NCBI GenBank assembly: GCA_037724045.1
Contig: JBBJOW010000018.1
Location: 1-64,000 of the forward strand
DNA from: DATLGB01 sp037724045
Lineage (GTDB): Bacteria; Actinomycetota; Thermoleophilia; Solirubrobacterales; Solirubrobacteraceae
DNA: 64,000 nt
Direction: 5' to 3'
The position numbers and the translations under genes were made by a program. Positions 1-6,892 of the stretch are shown here, in pieces. The notes below the pieces were generated by a model, which searched no databases, was not told the origin of the DNA, and was given only the letters and a program-made list of their open reading frames with translations. Each line of letters begins with the position of its first letter. The stretch's first letter is position 1.

Positions 1-195
1 GTCGAAGGCGACGACTCGTGAGGACCCCGGCGTCCCTGGGCTTGCGCGCGCGGCGGCGCTTCGCTACGGTTCCCAGCGTTCAGACATCGCCGCCCGGTCC
101 GCGCAAACGGTCAGGGAGGCCCTATCGAGGCGAAGAAGTGCCGGGGCACCGCGCAAACGGCCCCCGGCGTGACGCCACAGGAGGTTCAGACTCCC

Positions 196-600
196 ATGAC
201 GCTGGTCGAAACTACCGCCCCCGAGGGCGGAATGCTGCCCGCGACGCCGCTCCAGAATCAGGCGCGGATCATCGCCACTCAGTGGCTCCAGGTCCGCGAC
301 GAAGTCCACGAGGGAGGACAAGGTGCCCTGCCGGCGCACGTCCGGCGTGCGTTGGACACTCTCGCCGACATCATCGAGATGTCGCAGCCTCGGCCGTTGC
401 CGGTCGCCGCGACGAGCCGGCCGATGGTCGCGCGGCGCATCCTGACGTCGGAGGGCGGCTCGATCAGTGTGCGCCGGGTCGGCGTGCGCAAGCCGGTCGT
501 GTCGATCGAGAACGTCAAGGGCCGCGAGGTCGCCTACGTCGTGCTCGACGACGTCGGGGTGTCGCAACTCGCGACCGCGATCCGGTCGCTGCAGTCATGA
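196..600 (+). CDS. Hypothetical element protein, 134 aa
   Basis: I do not recognise this family. The ATG at 196 was chosen over the upstream alternative at 169 because AGGAGG lies about 11 bases before it. The protein has an acidic N-terminus, a central helical part (about residues 15-55), and a basic, beta-rich C-terminal half with alternating Val/Ile/Arg, ending in a short helix. There is no signal peptide or membrane segment. Its stop overlaps the next start as ATGA, so the two genes are probably translated together. By position, directly upstream of an integrase, it could be an accessory or regulatory protein of the element. That is inference from context only. Confidence 0.6.
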   Translation: MTLVETTAPEGGMLPATPLQNQARIIATQWLQVRDEVHEGGQGALPAHVRRALDTLADIIEMSQPRPLPVAATSRPMVARRILTSEGGSISVRRVGVRKPVVSIENVKGREVAYVVLDDVGVSQLATAIRSLQS

Positions 601-845
601 GGCACAGGGGCCCCGTGCACAGGCTCCCTGCGGGCCCGTTCAGGGCGTGGCTGCAGACCGAACTCGGCTACAGCCACAACAGCACCTCCGAACTCGCCCG
701 CCGCGTAGACCGCGACGAGGCCCAAGTCCGCCGGTGGCTATGCGGCGCGCACCCCACGGTCGAGCTCAACACGGTTGACCACTGCTTCACTCGCGCCGGT
801 GACCCAGGAGCCTTGTCACTGCTCTATCCGACCGGCGACCGCTGA
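597..845 (+). CDS. Small helix-turn-helix-like element protein, 82 aa
   Basis: The start at 597 overlaps the preceding stop (ATGA), which decides it against the much longer open frame that begins at 18. The middle (about residues 17-50) reads as a lambda-repressor-like helical DNA-binding domain, with a sequence of the type SELARRVDRDEAQVRRWL where a recognition helix would sit. The C-terminus is short and polar. Small proteins of this kind precede integrase genes in actinobacterial integrative elements and often regulate excision, but no specific function can be read here. An excisionase role is possible and untested. Confidence 0.55.
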   Translation: MRHRGPVHRLPAGPFRAWLQTELGYSHNSTSELARRVDRDEAQVRRWLCGAHPTVELNTVDHCFTRAGDPGALSLLYPTGDR

Positions 846-867
846 TGGGTCGAGTGACGTCGGCGTG

Positions 868-1056
868 ATGTCCGATCTCACGGAGCCCGTGCACCTGGTC
901 GATGGGGTGAATCCATGGCAGGCGGTTGGCGCGGGATTTGCCGAGGCCCTGCGGCTAGTGCCGCCAGACCACCCTGATCGTGCGTACTTCGTGCGGGGCT
1001 ACCGAGCAGCCTGCCATCTCACCGGGGCGCCCGCGCTGACGGTGGTGGGTTCCTGA
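868..1056 (+). CDS. Small hypothetical element protein, 62 aa
   Basis: An ATG at 868 opens a frame that ends by overlapping the integrase start (TGATG at 1054-1058), so it is probably cotranslated with the integrase. The protein is acidic at its start (MSDLTEPVHL) and then helical with many aromatic and aliphatic residues. I recognise no domain. An in-frame start at 775 would overlap the previous gene by 71 bases and is less likely. Its place between a DNA-binding protein and the integrase makes an excisionase-like or directionality role conceivable, without direct support. Confidence 0.45.
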   Translation: MSDLTEPVHLVDGVNPWQAVGAGFAEALRLVPPDHPDRAYFVRGYRAACHLTGAPALTVVGS

Positions 1057-2384
1057 TGGCTCGCCGGCCGTCAGGCAGCGTCGTGGAGGTCCCGGGGAAG
1101 ACCGGGACCTCCTACGCGCTCCGCTTCCGGGCGTACGGGAAGCGCCGCTATCTCACCCTCGGCGGCGAGCCGGAATGGACCCGTGACCGGGCCGAGCGCG
1201 AGCTTGCCTACGTCCTCGCCCAGATCGAGCGCGGGACGTGGCAGGCGGCCGAGCATGTCCAGCAGCCGGAGGTGCGCGAGGACCCGACGTTCCACGTCTT
1301 CGCCTCGGAGTGGTTCGCCCGCCATGAGAGCGAGTGGCGGCCCAAGACGGCTCGCGCCTACCGGGAGGAACTGTCGCTGCATCTGCTCCCGCATTTCGCG
1401 AGGCTGCGCCTTTCGGAGATCACGGTGGCCGAGGTCGACCGGTACCGCTCGGAGAAGGCCGGCGAGTGGCGTCGCTGGGAAGCGCTGCCGCCGGAGCGCC
1501 GGCAGGGCAAGCCGCGCGTGATCGGCCCGACCACGATCAACAAGACCCTTACGCGGCTCGGGCAGATCCTCGAAGAGGCCGTCGAGTACGGCCACCTAGA
1601 CCGCAACCCTGCTCGCGGGAAGCGACGCCGGCTGAAGGCGAGCACACCGCCACGCGGCTACCTCGACCAGGCCGAGCACTTCGAGGCGCTCCTTCAGGCG
1701 GCTGGCGTGCTCGACGCGCGGGCAGCCGCAGGGCGGCAGCACGTCGGGCGGCGTCCCATGCTCGCGACCCTGATGTTCGCTGGCCTGCGCCTCGGCGAAC
1801 TGATCGAGTTGCGGTGGCGCGACGTAGATCTTCCCGCCGGCCGCATCCGGGTCGGCGAGCGCGACGGTGGCCGCGGCGAGGCGAAGACGACCGCCGGCTT
1901 CCGCACCGTCGACATGCTGCCGGCGCTTCGTGACGAACTGCTCGCCTGGAAGGCGCGAGCGCCTCGCACGGGACCGGCCGATCGCGTGTTCGCGACCGCC
2001 ACGGGCGGGACGGCGTCGCGCGACAACATCCGCAACCGCGTCCTCCTCCCCGGTATCGCCCTTGCTGACGAGCGGCTCGAGGCCGACGGGCGCGGCTCAT
2101 TGCCACCGCGGCTCACGCCCCACGGTCTGCGGCACTCCTTCGCATCGCTACTCGTCGCGCTCGGCGAGGACCCGCGCTACGTCATGGCGCAGCTGGGCCA
2201 CACCGACCCGACGTTCACGCTGCGCCTCTACTCGCACTCGATGCGTCGCCAGGAGGGGGATCTCGACCGTCTCCGCGCGCTCGTCGGGCACCCTGAACGG
2301 GCAGAAACGGGCAGAAACCGCGCGCAACGCCACGCAGCAGAGCCCGGAGTCGACTGGGCTTCCTTGCCGTCTGCCGCTCTGTAG
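1056..2384 (+). CDS. int: Tyrosine recombinase (phage/ICE-type integrase)
   Basis: Site-specific recombinase of 442 residues. It has an N-terminal arm-binding-like region (about 1-60), a SAM-like core-binding domain (about 75-165) and a C-terminal catalytic domain (about 215-410). The catalytic set is complete: R245 (in GLRLGEL), H356 and R359 (HGLRHSF), H382 (LGHTDP) and nucleophile Y392 (RLYSHSM). ATG overlaps the previous stop by one base. The gene reads toward tRNA-Arg, whose 3' end starts 17 bases after its stop, so the tRNA is the probable integration target. The enzyme looks intact and the element may still be mobile. Confidence 0.93.
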   Translation: MARRPSGSVVEVPGKTGTSYALRFRAYGKRRYLTLGGEPEWTRDRAERELAYVLAQIERGTWQAAEHVQQPEVREDPTFHVFASEWFARHESEWRPKTARAYREELSLHLLPHFARLRLSEITVAEVDRYRSEKAGEWRRWEALPPERRQGKPRVIGPTTINKTLTRLGQILEEAVEYGHLDRNPARGKRRRLKASTPPRGYLDQAEHFEALLQAAGVLDARAAAGRQHVGRRPMLATLMFAGLRLGELIELRWRDVDLPAGRIRVGERDGGRGEAKTTAGFRTVDMLPALRDELLAWKARAPRTGPADRVFATATGGTASRDNIRNRVLLPGIALADERLEADGRGSLPPRLTPHGLRHSFASLLVALGEDPRYVMAQLGHTDPTFTLRLYSHSMRRQEGDLDRLRALVGHPERAETGRNRAQRHAAEPGVDWASLPSAAL

Positions 2385-2400
2385 AGCCAAATCCGGCAAG

Positions 2401-2473
2401 CGCCCCGGGCAGGAATTGAACCTGCGACCTACCGCTTAGGAGGCGGTCGCTCTATCCGCTGAGCTACCGGGGC
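2401..2473 (-). tRNA. tRNA-Arg (anticodon CCT)
   Basis: The reverse strand folds as a full cloverleaf. The acceptor stem is GCCCCGG/CCGGGGC, the D arm contains GCTC...GAGC, the anticodon arm is ACCGC-CTCCTAA-GCGGT and the T arm GCAGG-TTCAATT-CCTGC. The loop gives anticodon CCT, reading the rare Arg codon AGG. CCA is not encoded. The 5' end overlaps the last 10 bases of the transglutaminase gene on the same strand, so the tRNA is likely released from that mRNA by processing. Its 3' end is the attachment site of the neighbouring integrase element. Confidence 0.96.
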
Positions 2474-4737
2474 CTGCGCGGCAGGGTAGGCGGGAGCGCG
2501 TAGAGCGCGCGCAGTCGCCCGCCCCAACCGAGGTCGGCGGCCAAGCGACGCCGGAAGGCCGCGCGCTGCTCCGGCGAGGGCGGCTGCGCGCCCGATCCAT
2601 AGCGCGCTGCCCGGAGCGCTCGCAGGTAGCCGTCACCGGGGGTGTCGAGGCGCTGCTCGAGGCCTGCGAGCGTGGTTGACGGCGACGCGGCGCGACCCGC
2701 GCGGCGCAGTGCGCGCTCGAGCTCGGCGAGGGCTCCGTGCGCGGTGGCGGCCCGGGCGCCGGCGCGGCGGGCGGCCCATACGGCGCCGGCGACGAGGGCC
2801 ACGGCGAGGGCGAGCCCCACCCACGGCCAGCTCGAGCCGCCGTCATCCGACGTCGCAGCGCCGGGCCCGGCACCGGTGTCGGCGCCGGACACGTCGCGCG
2901 GGTTCTTGGGCTCGAGGTTGGTCGCAGCCGGCCCGGTCTGCGCGGCGTCGCTGCCCGACACGCCCTCCTCGGTCGGCTGGTCGATCGCCGCCGTCTGCGA
3001 GCGCGCCGGCGTCGCGGCGGGGGTCGGGTCGAACGTCACCCAGCCGATGTCGTCGAACCACACCTCCACCCAGGAGTGCGCGTCCGTGTCGCGCACGACC
3101 CACTCGCCGCTGGGCGGCTGCCCGCCGGGCGTGAAGCCGGTCGCGACCCGGGCCGGCACGCCGCCCATGCGCAGCAGCAGCGCCATCGCGCCGGAGAACT
3201 GCTGGCAGTAGCCGCGCTGGGAATCCACGATGAAGTCCTCGAGCGGCGCCTCGCCCGCGGGGGTGCGCGGCGGGGTCTCGGTGTAGGCGAAGCCCGGCCC
3301 CGCCAGGTGGCGGTTGACGGCGAGCACGTAGTCGTAGGGGGAGTCCGCCCGGCGCTTCAGGCGCTGGGCGAGCTCCCACGTGCGGTCGTACAGCGAGGCG
3401 CGCAAGGCGTCGTCGCCGCCGCCCTGGAAGCCCAGGCGCTCGTATTCGGCCAGCGGCGGGTTGCCCGACTCGAACGGCGGGAAGGAGACGACCGCTTCGT
3501 CGGCTTCGAGCGGCAGCGGCTCCCCCGGGACGTCGATCTTCATGGCCTCAGGAAGCTCGACGTCCAGGACGAGCGCGTCCGCGCGGCGAGGATCGCCACC
3601 GACCGTCGCCTCCGCGAGCTCCGCCGGCCCGGGCGAGGGGGCGTAGACGGTGGCGGTGTAGGAGTCGCCCTTGGACAGCGACTCGCCGTCGGTGGCCACG
3701 AACTGGCCGGGGGCGTCGTCGTTCTCCTCGATCTCCTGCGTGGCGTCGTCGATCGCGAGCGTGGTGCCCGAGCTCACGACCTGCTCGGTCTCGAGCAGGT
3801 TGATCGCGACGGAGAACTTCGTCGTCCACTCCTCGCGCAGCGGGCCCGTCGGAAGGTCGTTCGCCGGGTCGTCGCTGCGCACCTCCGACGTCCACAGCCG
3901 CCCGTCGAAGGTGTTCAGGCCCTGGACGCGCCAGTAGCGCGGGCTGCCCTCGACGCGGAAGAGCTCGACGCCCTCGCGGCCCCAGTCGAGGGGCCCGTAC
4001 TGGTGATCCCAGTCGAAGGAGACCGGGGTGCCGCCCGCCAGGCGCTCCGAGAACGCCCGGTAATCGAACCATGGCGCGTCCCGGTCGGCGGCGAGCCCGG
4101 CCGGCACCGCGACGAGGGCGAGGCCCACCACGAGGCCGGCCAGGCTCAGGCCCGGGTGGCGCGCCAGCCGCTCCAGCCACAGGAACGCGGCGACCAGGAG
4201 GGCGAGTGCGAAGCCGAGCAGCGCCGGGCTGTCGGCGCCGATGGAGACGATGGGCACCGCCGCGAGCACCAGCAGCAGCGTGAGCGCGGAGACCCGGCCC
4301 CGTCCACCCGGCCAGCACGCCAGCAGCGCCGCCGCCCAGCACAGCGCCGCGCCCGACAGCTGCACGGTGGTCAGCACCCACGGCTCCCGGCCGAGGTAGG
4401 GCAGGCGGACGGCGGTGAGCGCGTCCGCGCCCCGGCTGACGCCGCTCGCGAGCTCGTCGACGTGATTGGGCTCCAAGTAGGTGAGGTCGAGACCCGACGC
4501 CCCCACGGCGAGGCCCGCGCCGGCGAGCGCGGCGGCGGCGAGCGCCCACCGGCGATTGCCGGCCAGCAGGACCAGCGCACCGGTGATCGTCGCCGCGACG
4601 ACCCAGAGCACGGCGCGTCCGGCGTCGGCGCCCTCCACGTAGCGGACCCACTGCAGCGCGCCGGCGAGGGCCAGCAGCGCGAACGCGGCCAGGCGCGCGA
4701 CGCGCGGGGCGAGCAGCGCTGCGGGCCGCCGGGTCAC
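2464..4737 (-). CDS. Membrane transglutaminase-like protein (TgpA type)
   Basis: A 757-residue membrane protein. About six to seven transmembrane helices occupy residues 10-225, followed by an extracytoplasmic region, a transglutaminase core (about 440-575), a Thr/Pro/Asp-rich linker, one more helix near 640 and a cytoplasmic tail. The papain-like triad is C511 (GYCQQFSGAM), H554 (DAHSWVEVWF) and D570 (VTFDPTP). The family (DUF3488 plus transglutaminase core) acts at the cell surface; its substrate is unknown. The GTG start overlaps the CPBP stop as GTGA. The stop codon lies inside the tRNA-Arg sequence. Confidence 0.88.
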   Translation of the reverse strand: MTRRPAALLAPRVARLAAFALLALAGALQWVRYVEGADAGRAVLWVVAATITGALVLLAGNRRWALAAAALAGAGLAVGASGLDLTYLEPNHVDELASGVSRGADALTAVRLPYLGREPWVLTTVQLSGAALCWAAALLACWPGGRGRVSALTLLLVLAAVPIVSIGADSPALLGFALALLVAAFLWLERLARHPGLSLAGLVVGLALVAVPAGLAADRDAPWFDYRAFSERLAGGTPVSFDWDHQYGPLDWGREGVELFRVEGSPRYWRVQGLNTFDGRLWTSEVRSDDPANDLPTGPLREEWTTKFSVAINLLETEQVVSSGTTLAIDDATQEIEENDDAPGQFVATDGESLSKGDSYTATVYAPSPGPAELAEATVGGDPRRADALVLDVELPEAMKIDVPGEPLPLEADEAVVSFPPFESGNPPLAEYERLGFQGGGDDALRASLYDRTWELAQRLKRRADSPYDYVLAVNRHLAGPGFAYTETPPRTPAGEAPLEDFIVDSQRGYCQQFSGAMALLLRMGGVPARVATGFTPGGQPPSGEWVVRDTDAHSWVEVWFDDIGWVTFDPTPAATPARSQTAAIDQPTEEGVSGSDAAQTGPAATNLEPKNPRDVSGADTGAGPGAATSDDGGSSWPWVGLALAVALVAGAVWAARRAGARAATAHGALAELERALRRAGRAASPSTTLAGLEQRLDTPGDGYLRALRAARYGSGAQPPSPEQRAAFRRRLAADLGWGGRLRALYALPPTLPRRPR

Positions 4738-5525
4738 GGCCGGCTCAGGGCGGTGGCGATCGACATCACGACGAGCGGCGCGGCGATCAGCACCGCGCCG
4801 CGCTGTGCGGCCGTCCAGTCAAGGCTGTAGCCCAGCGCGAGCGCGTTGTTGAAGGCGTGCACGCCCATGCCGGGGATCAGCGAATCCGTCCGCTGGTAGA
4901 GCACGCAGAGCAGCGCGCCGAAGACGGCGAGCGGCACCAGGAAGATCGCCGGCGTGCCGAGGTGGATCCCACCGAAGAGGACCCCGGCGAGCACCGCCGC
5001 CCAGATCCAGGGCATCGCCCGGCGCAGCGCGCCGAAGAGGAAGCCGCGGTAGAAGAGCTCCTCCACGAAGGGGGCCACCAGGGTCGTGAGCACCGCGACC
5101 GCGACCAGCGCGAGCGTCGAGTCCTTCGCGCCGAGGTCCTCCACGAGGTCGTCCTCGGCGCCGGGGTCGAGCTGCGACCACGCGATCAGGAACACGTAGA
5201 AGGCGACGAAGACGAGCACCGCCGTCAGCACGGCGCGGCCCCCGCGCGGCGGGCGCAGGCCAAAGGCGGCTGGGGACACGCGCACGCCGCTCAGGCGGGC
5301 CACGAGCACCATTGCGCCTATCAGGGTGGCGTCCAGGACGAAGGTCGCACCCAGCTTCATCCCGGGCGTGTCGGCGGAGCCTCCGATCGCCGCGGCGATC
5401 ACTGCGAGGGCGACCGAGCCGGTGCCGATCGCGATCAGGAAGACGGCGAAAGGCGCCCACAGCGGAAACCCATCGGCGACGGGCGGCGACGGGCCGGAAG
5501 CCGGGGCGGGGGGCGTCACGCTCAC
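4734..5525 (-). CDS. CPBP-family intramembrane metalloprotease
   Basis: A 263-residue polytopic membrane protein with about seven to eight helices. The CPBP (Abi/RCE1) motifs are present: EELFYRGFLFGALRR in the middle (the EExxxR signature), FGGIHL, and HAFNNALAL near the C-terminus (HxxxN). Members are intramembrane glutamic/metallo-type proteases or protease-like proteins. In bacteria they serve processing, self-immunity or envelope roles, and no substrate can be inferred. It is second in a three-gene operon, with GTGA overlaps to the HAD gene before it and the transglutaminase after it. Confidence 0.88.
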   Translation of the reverse strand: MSVTPPAPASGPSPPVADGFPLWAPFAVFLIAIGTGSVALAVIAAAIGGSADTPGMKLGATFVLDATLIGAMVLVARLSGVRVSPAAFGLRPPRGGRAVLTAVLVFVAFYVFLIAWSQLDPGAEDDLVEDLGAKDSTLALVAVAVLTTLVAPFVEELFYRGFLFGALRRAMPWIWAAVLAGVLFGGIHLGTPAIFLVPLAVFGALLCVLYQRTDSLIPGMGVHAFNNALALGYSLDWTAAQRGAVLIAAPLVVMSIATALSRP

Positions 5526-6118
5526 GAGTCTGAAAGTAGGAGGCGAAGATCAACGCGCGGTCTGTCCAGGAGGATCGGCCTGACGCCCGCGGCGACGGCG
5601 GCTTGCGCGTCCTCAGGGCTGTCGCCGACCAGCCACGCCTCACCAGGCGCCGCGCCGGCGAGCGCGAGGGCGGCGAGCACGGGTGCGGAGTCCGGCTTGG
5701 CGGCACCCACCTCGGCGGAGCTCACCGCGCCGTCCAGGAGCGGGGAGAGACCCGTGCGCGCGAGCACCTCGTGCAGCGAGACGTCCCAGTTGGAGACGAC
5801 GACGAGCCGGGTCCCGCGGGCGCGCAGCGCGACGAGCACCCCGCGCGTCTCCGCGAAGGGAGTGAAGACGAGGATGCTGAGCAGCGTGTCGACGTCGCAA
5901 CCGGCGATCTCGGCGCAGTGCCGGCGCAGGTCGGCCAGCGCAGCGGCGTCCGTGGCCTCATGCATGTGGGCGCGGTAGTACGCGATCTCGGTCCGCATCC
6001 TGCGCTCCGCCTCGTCTGCGGCGATGCCGAGGGTGGCGGCCAGGCGCGGCCCGGGAGGCTGGAGCTCGAGCAGCGTGCCGAGGCAGTCGAGCAGGATGGC
6101 CCTAGGTTGGTCGCCCAC
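5522..6118 (-). CDS. HAD-superfamily hydrolase
   Basis: A 198-residue haloacid dehalogenase-like protein, probably a small-molecule phosphatase. Motif I is LLDCLGTLLEL, so the nucleophile Asp is present while the usual second Asp is Leu, as in dehalogenase-type members. Motif II is VVVSNWD, motif III AKPDSAP, and motif IV LVGDSPEDAQAA. The GTG at 6118 is chosen because motif I begins only nine residues later; longer in-frame upstream sequence looks non-coding. It lies one base from the divergent mscS-like start at 6120, so at least one of the two is probably leaderless. First gene of the HAD-CPBP-transglutaminase operon. Confidence 0.85.
   Translation of the reverse strand: MGDQPRAILLDCLGTLLELQPPGPRLAATLGIAADEAERRMRTEIAYYRAHMHEATDAAALADLRRHCAEIAGCDVDTLLSILVFTPFAETRGVLVALRARGTRLVVVSNWDVSLHEVLARTGLSPLLDGAVSSAEVGAAKPDSAPVLAALALAGAAPGEAWLVGDSPEDAQAAVAAGVRPILLDRPRVDLRLLLSDS
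6103..6108 (+). promoter_or_regulatory. Putative -10 element (TAGGTT) for the MscS gene
   Basis: TAGGTT lies 11 bases before the GTG start at 6120, leaving room for a very short leader only. It sits inside the coding region of the divergent HAD gene. Confidence 0.4.
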
Positions 6119-6119
6119 C

Positions 6120-6854
6120 GTGGACGTGGATACCAGACAGCAGTGGATCGTGGCCGCCGTCGCGATCGTGCTGGCGATACTCGTGGTGACGCTGCTGCGC
6201 CTCGCGTTCGCGCGCCGGCACGTCGGCTTGCCGCCTGAGGCCGAGACGCGACTGCGCCTGGCGGAGCGACTCATCTACGCGGTCGTGCTCGTCGTGGGCA
6301 TCTCCGTCGCCCTGTCGCAGTTCGAGGCGGTGCGCTCGGTCAGCAACGCGCTGCTGACCTCGAGCGCGATCGCCGCCGCCGTGGTCGGCTTCGCCGCGCG
6401 CCAGACGCTCGCCAACTTCGTGGCCGGCCTGATGCTCGCCGTCACCCAGCCGCTGCGCCTCGGCGACCGTGTCGTCGTCGAGGAGACGGTCGGCGTCGTC
6501 GAGGACGTCACGCTCTCCTACACCTTCCTGCGCTCGCTCAGCGGCGAGCGGATCGCGGTTCCCAACGAGAAGCTCGCCGCGAGCGTGCTGCGCAACGACA
6601 CGCTCGGCGGCGCCCCGCTGGCGGTCGAGGTGAGCCTGTGGATCGCGCCCGACGCCGATCCGCAGCGCGCGCTCGCGGTGATCAGGGAGAATGCGGACGA
6701 CGCCGCGCTGGTCGAGGCGACGCCCGAGGGGATGCGCATCGTGGCGAGCGCAGGCCACGCGCCCGTGGCCGAGCGCTTCGCCGCCGAGACAGACCTGCGG
6801 GCGCGCTGCCTCGCGCGCCTGCACGCCGAGGGCCTTCTTCCGCACGGCCCGTAG
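6120..6854 (+). CDS. Small-conductance mechanosensitive channel (MscS family)
   Basis: A 244-residue MscS-type channel that would release solutes on hypo-osmotic shock. It has an N-terminal helix (about 8-26), a second helix (about 50-70) and a pore-lining third helix with alternating Ala/Gly (about 78-105, in AIAAAVVGFAARQTLANF). The conserved beta domain follows, with GDRVVVEETVGVVEDV and the phrase AVPNEKL. The C-terminal alpha/beta cap is shortened. GTG at 6120 was chosen because the first helix follows almost at once; a GTG at 6126 is an alternative. Longer in-frame upstream sequence overlaps the HAD gene and looks non-coding. Confidence 0.88.
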   Translation: MDVDTRQQWIVAAVAIVLAILVVTLLRLAFARRHVGLPPEAETRLRLAERLIYAVVLVVGISVALSQFEAVRSVSNALLTSSAIAAAVVGFAARQTLANFVAGLMLAVTQPLRLGDRVVVEETVGVVEDVTLSYTFLRSLSGERIAVPNEKLAASVLRNDTLGGAPLAVEVSLWIAPDADPQRALAVIRENADDAALVEATPEGMRIVASAGHAPVAERFAAETDLRARCLARLHAEGLLPHGP

Positions 6855-6877
6855 GAACCAGCGGCCCGGGATCGAAC

Positions 6878-6883
6878 TATCCT
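6878..6883 (+). promoter_or_regulatory. Putative -10 element (TATCCT) for the penicillin-binding protein
   Basis: TATCCT lies 9 bases before ATG 6893, and no Shine-Dalgarno sequence is visible between them. This fits a leaderless or nearly leaderless transcript. Confidence 0.5.
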
Positions 6884-6892
6884 CCCTGACGC

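Larger units (their letters stand above)
1..2401. mobile_element. Integrase end of an integrated element at tRNA-Arg(CCT)
   Basis: A tightly packed set of three small genes and a tyrosine recombinase ends 17 nt before the 3' end of an intact tRNA-Arg on the opposite strand. This is the usual geometry of an actinobacterial integrative element whose attachment core is the tRNA 3' end. The other boundary lies outside the window. The first 180 bases hold no credible gene; a 10-base word, cgcgcaaacg, occurs twice there (near 100 and 151), possibly protein-binding sites. No replication or transfer gene is visible in this part. Confidence 0.7.

Noticed and set aside
18..845. 275-codon frame at the left edge
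   Set aside because: Only its last 82 codons, from ATG 597, look coding; the first part is the wrong frame of the 134-aa gene.
2737..4830. 697-codon open frame on the plus strand opposite the transglutaminase gene
   Set aside because: Antisense shadow of a GC-rich gene; composition is Arg/Gly/Ala-rich with no domain, while the minus strand has catalytic motifs.
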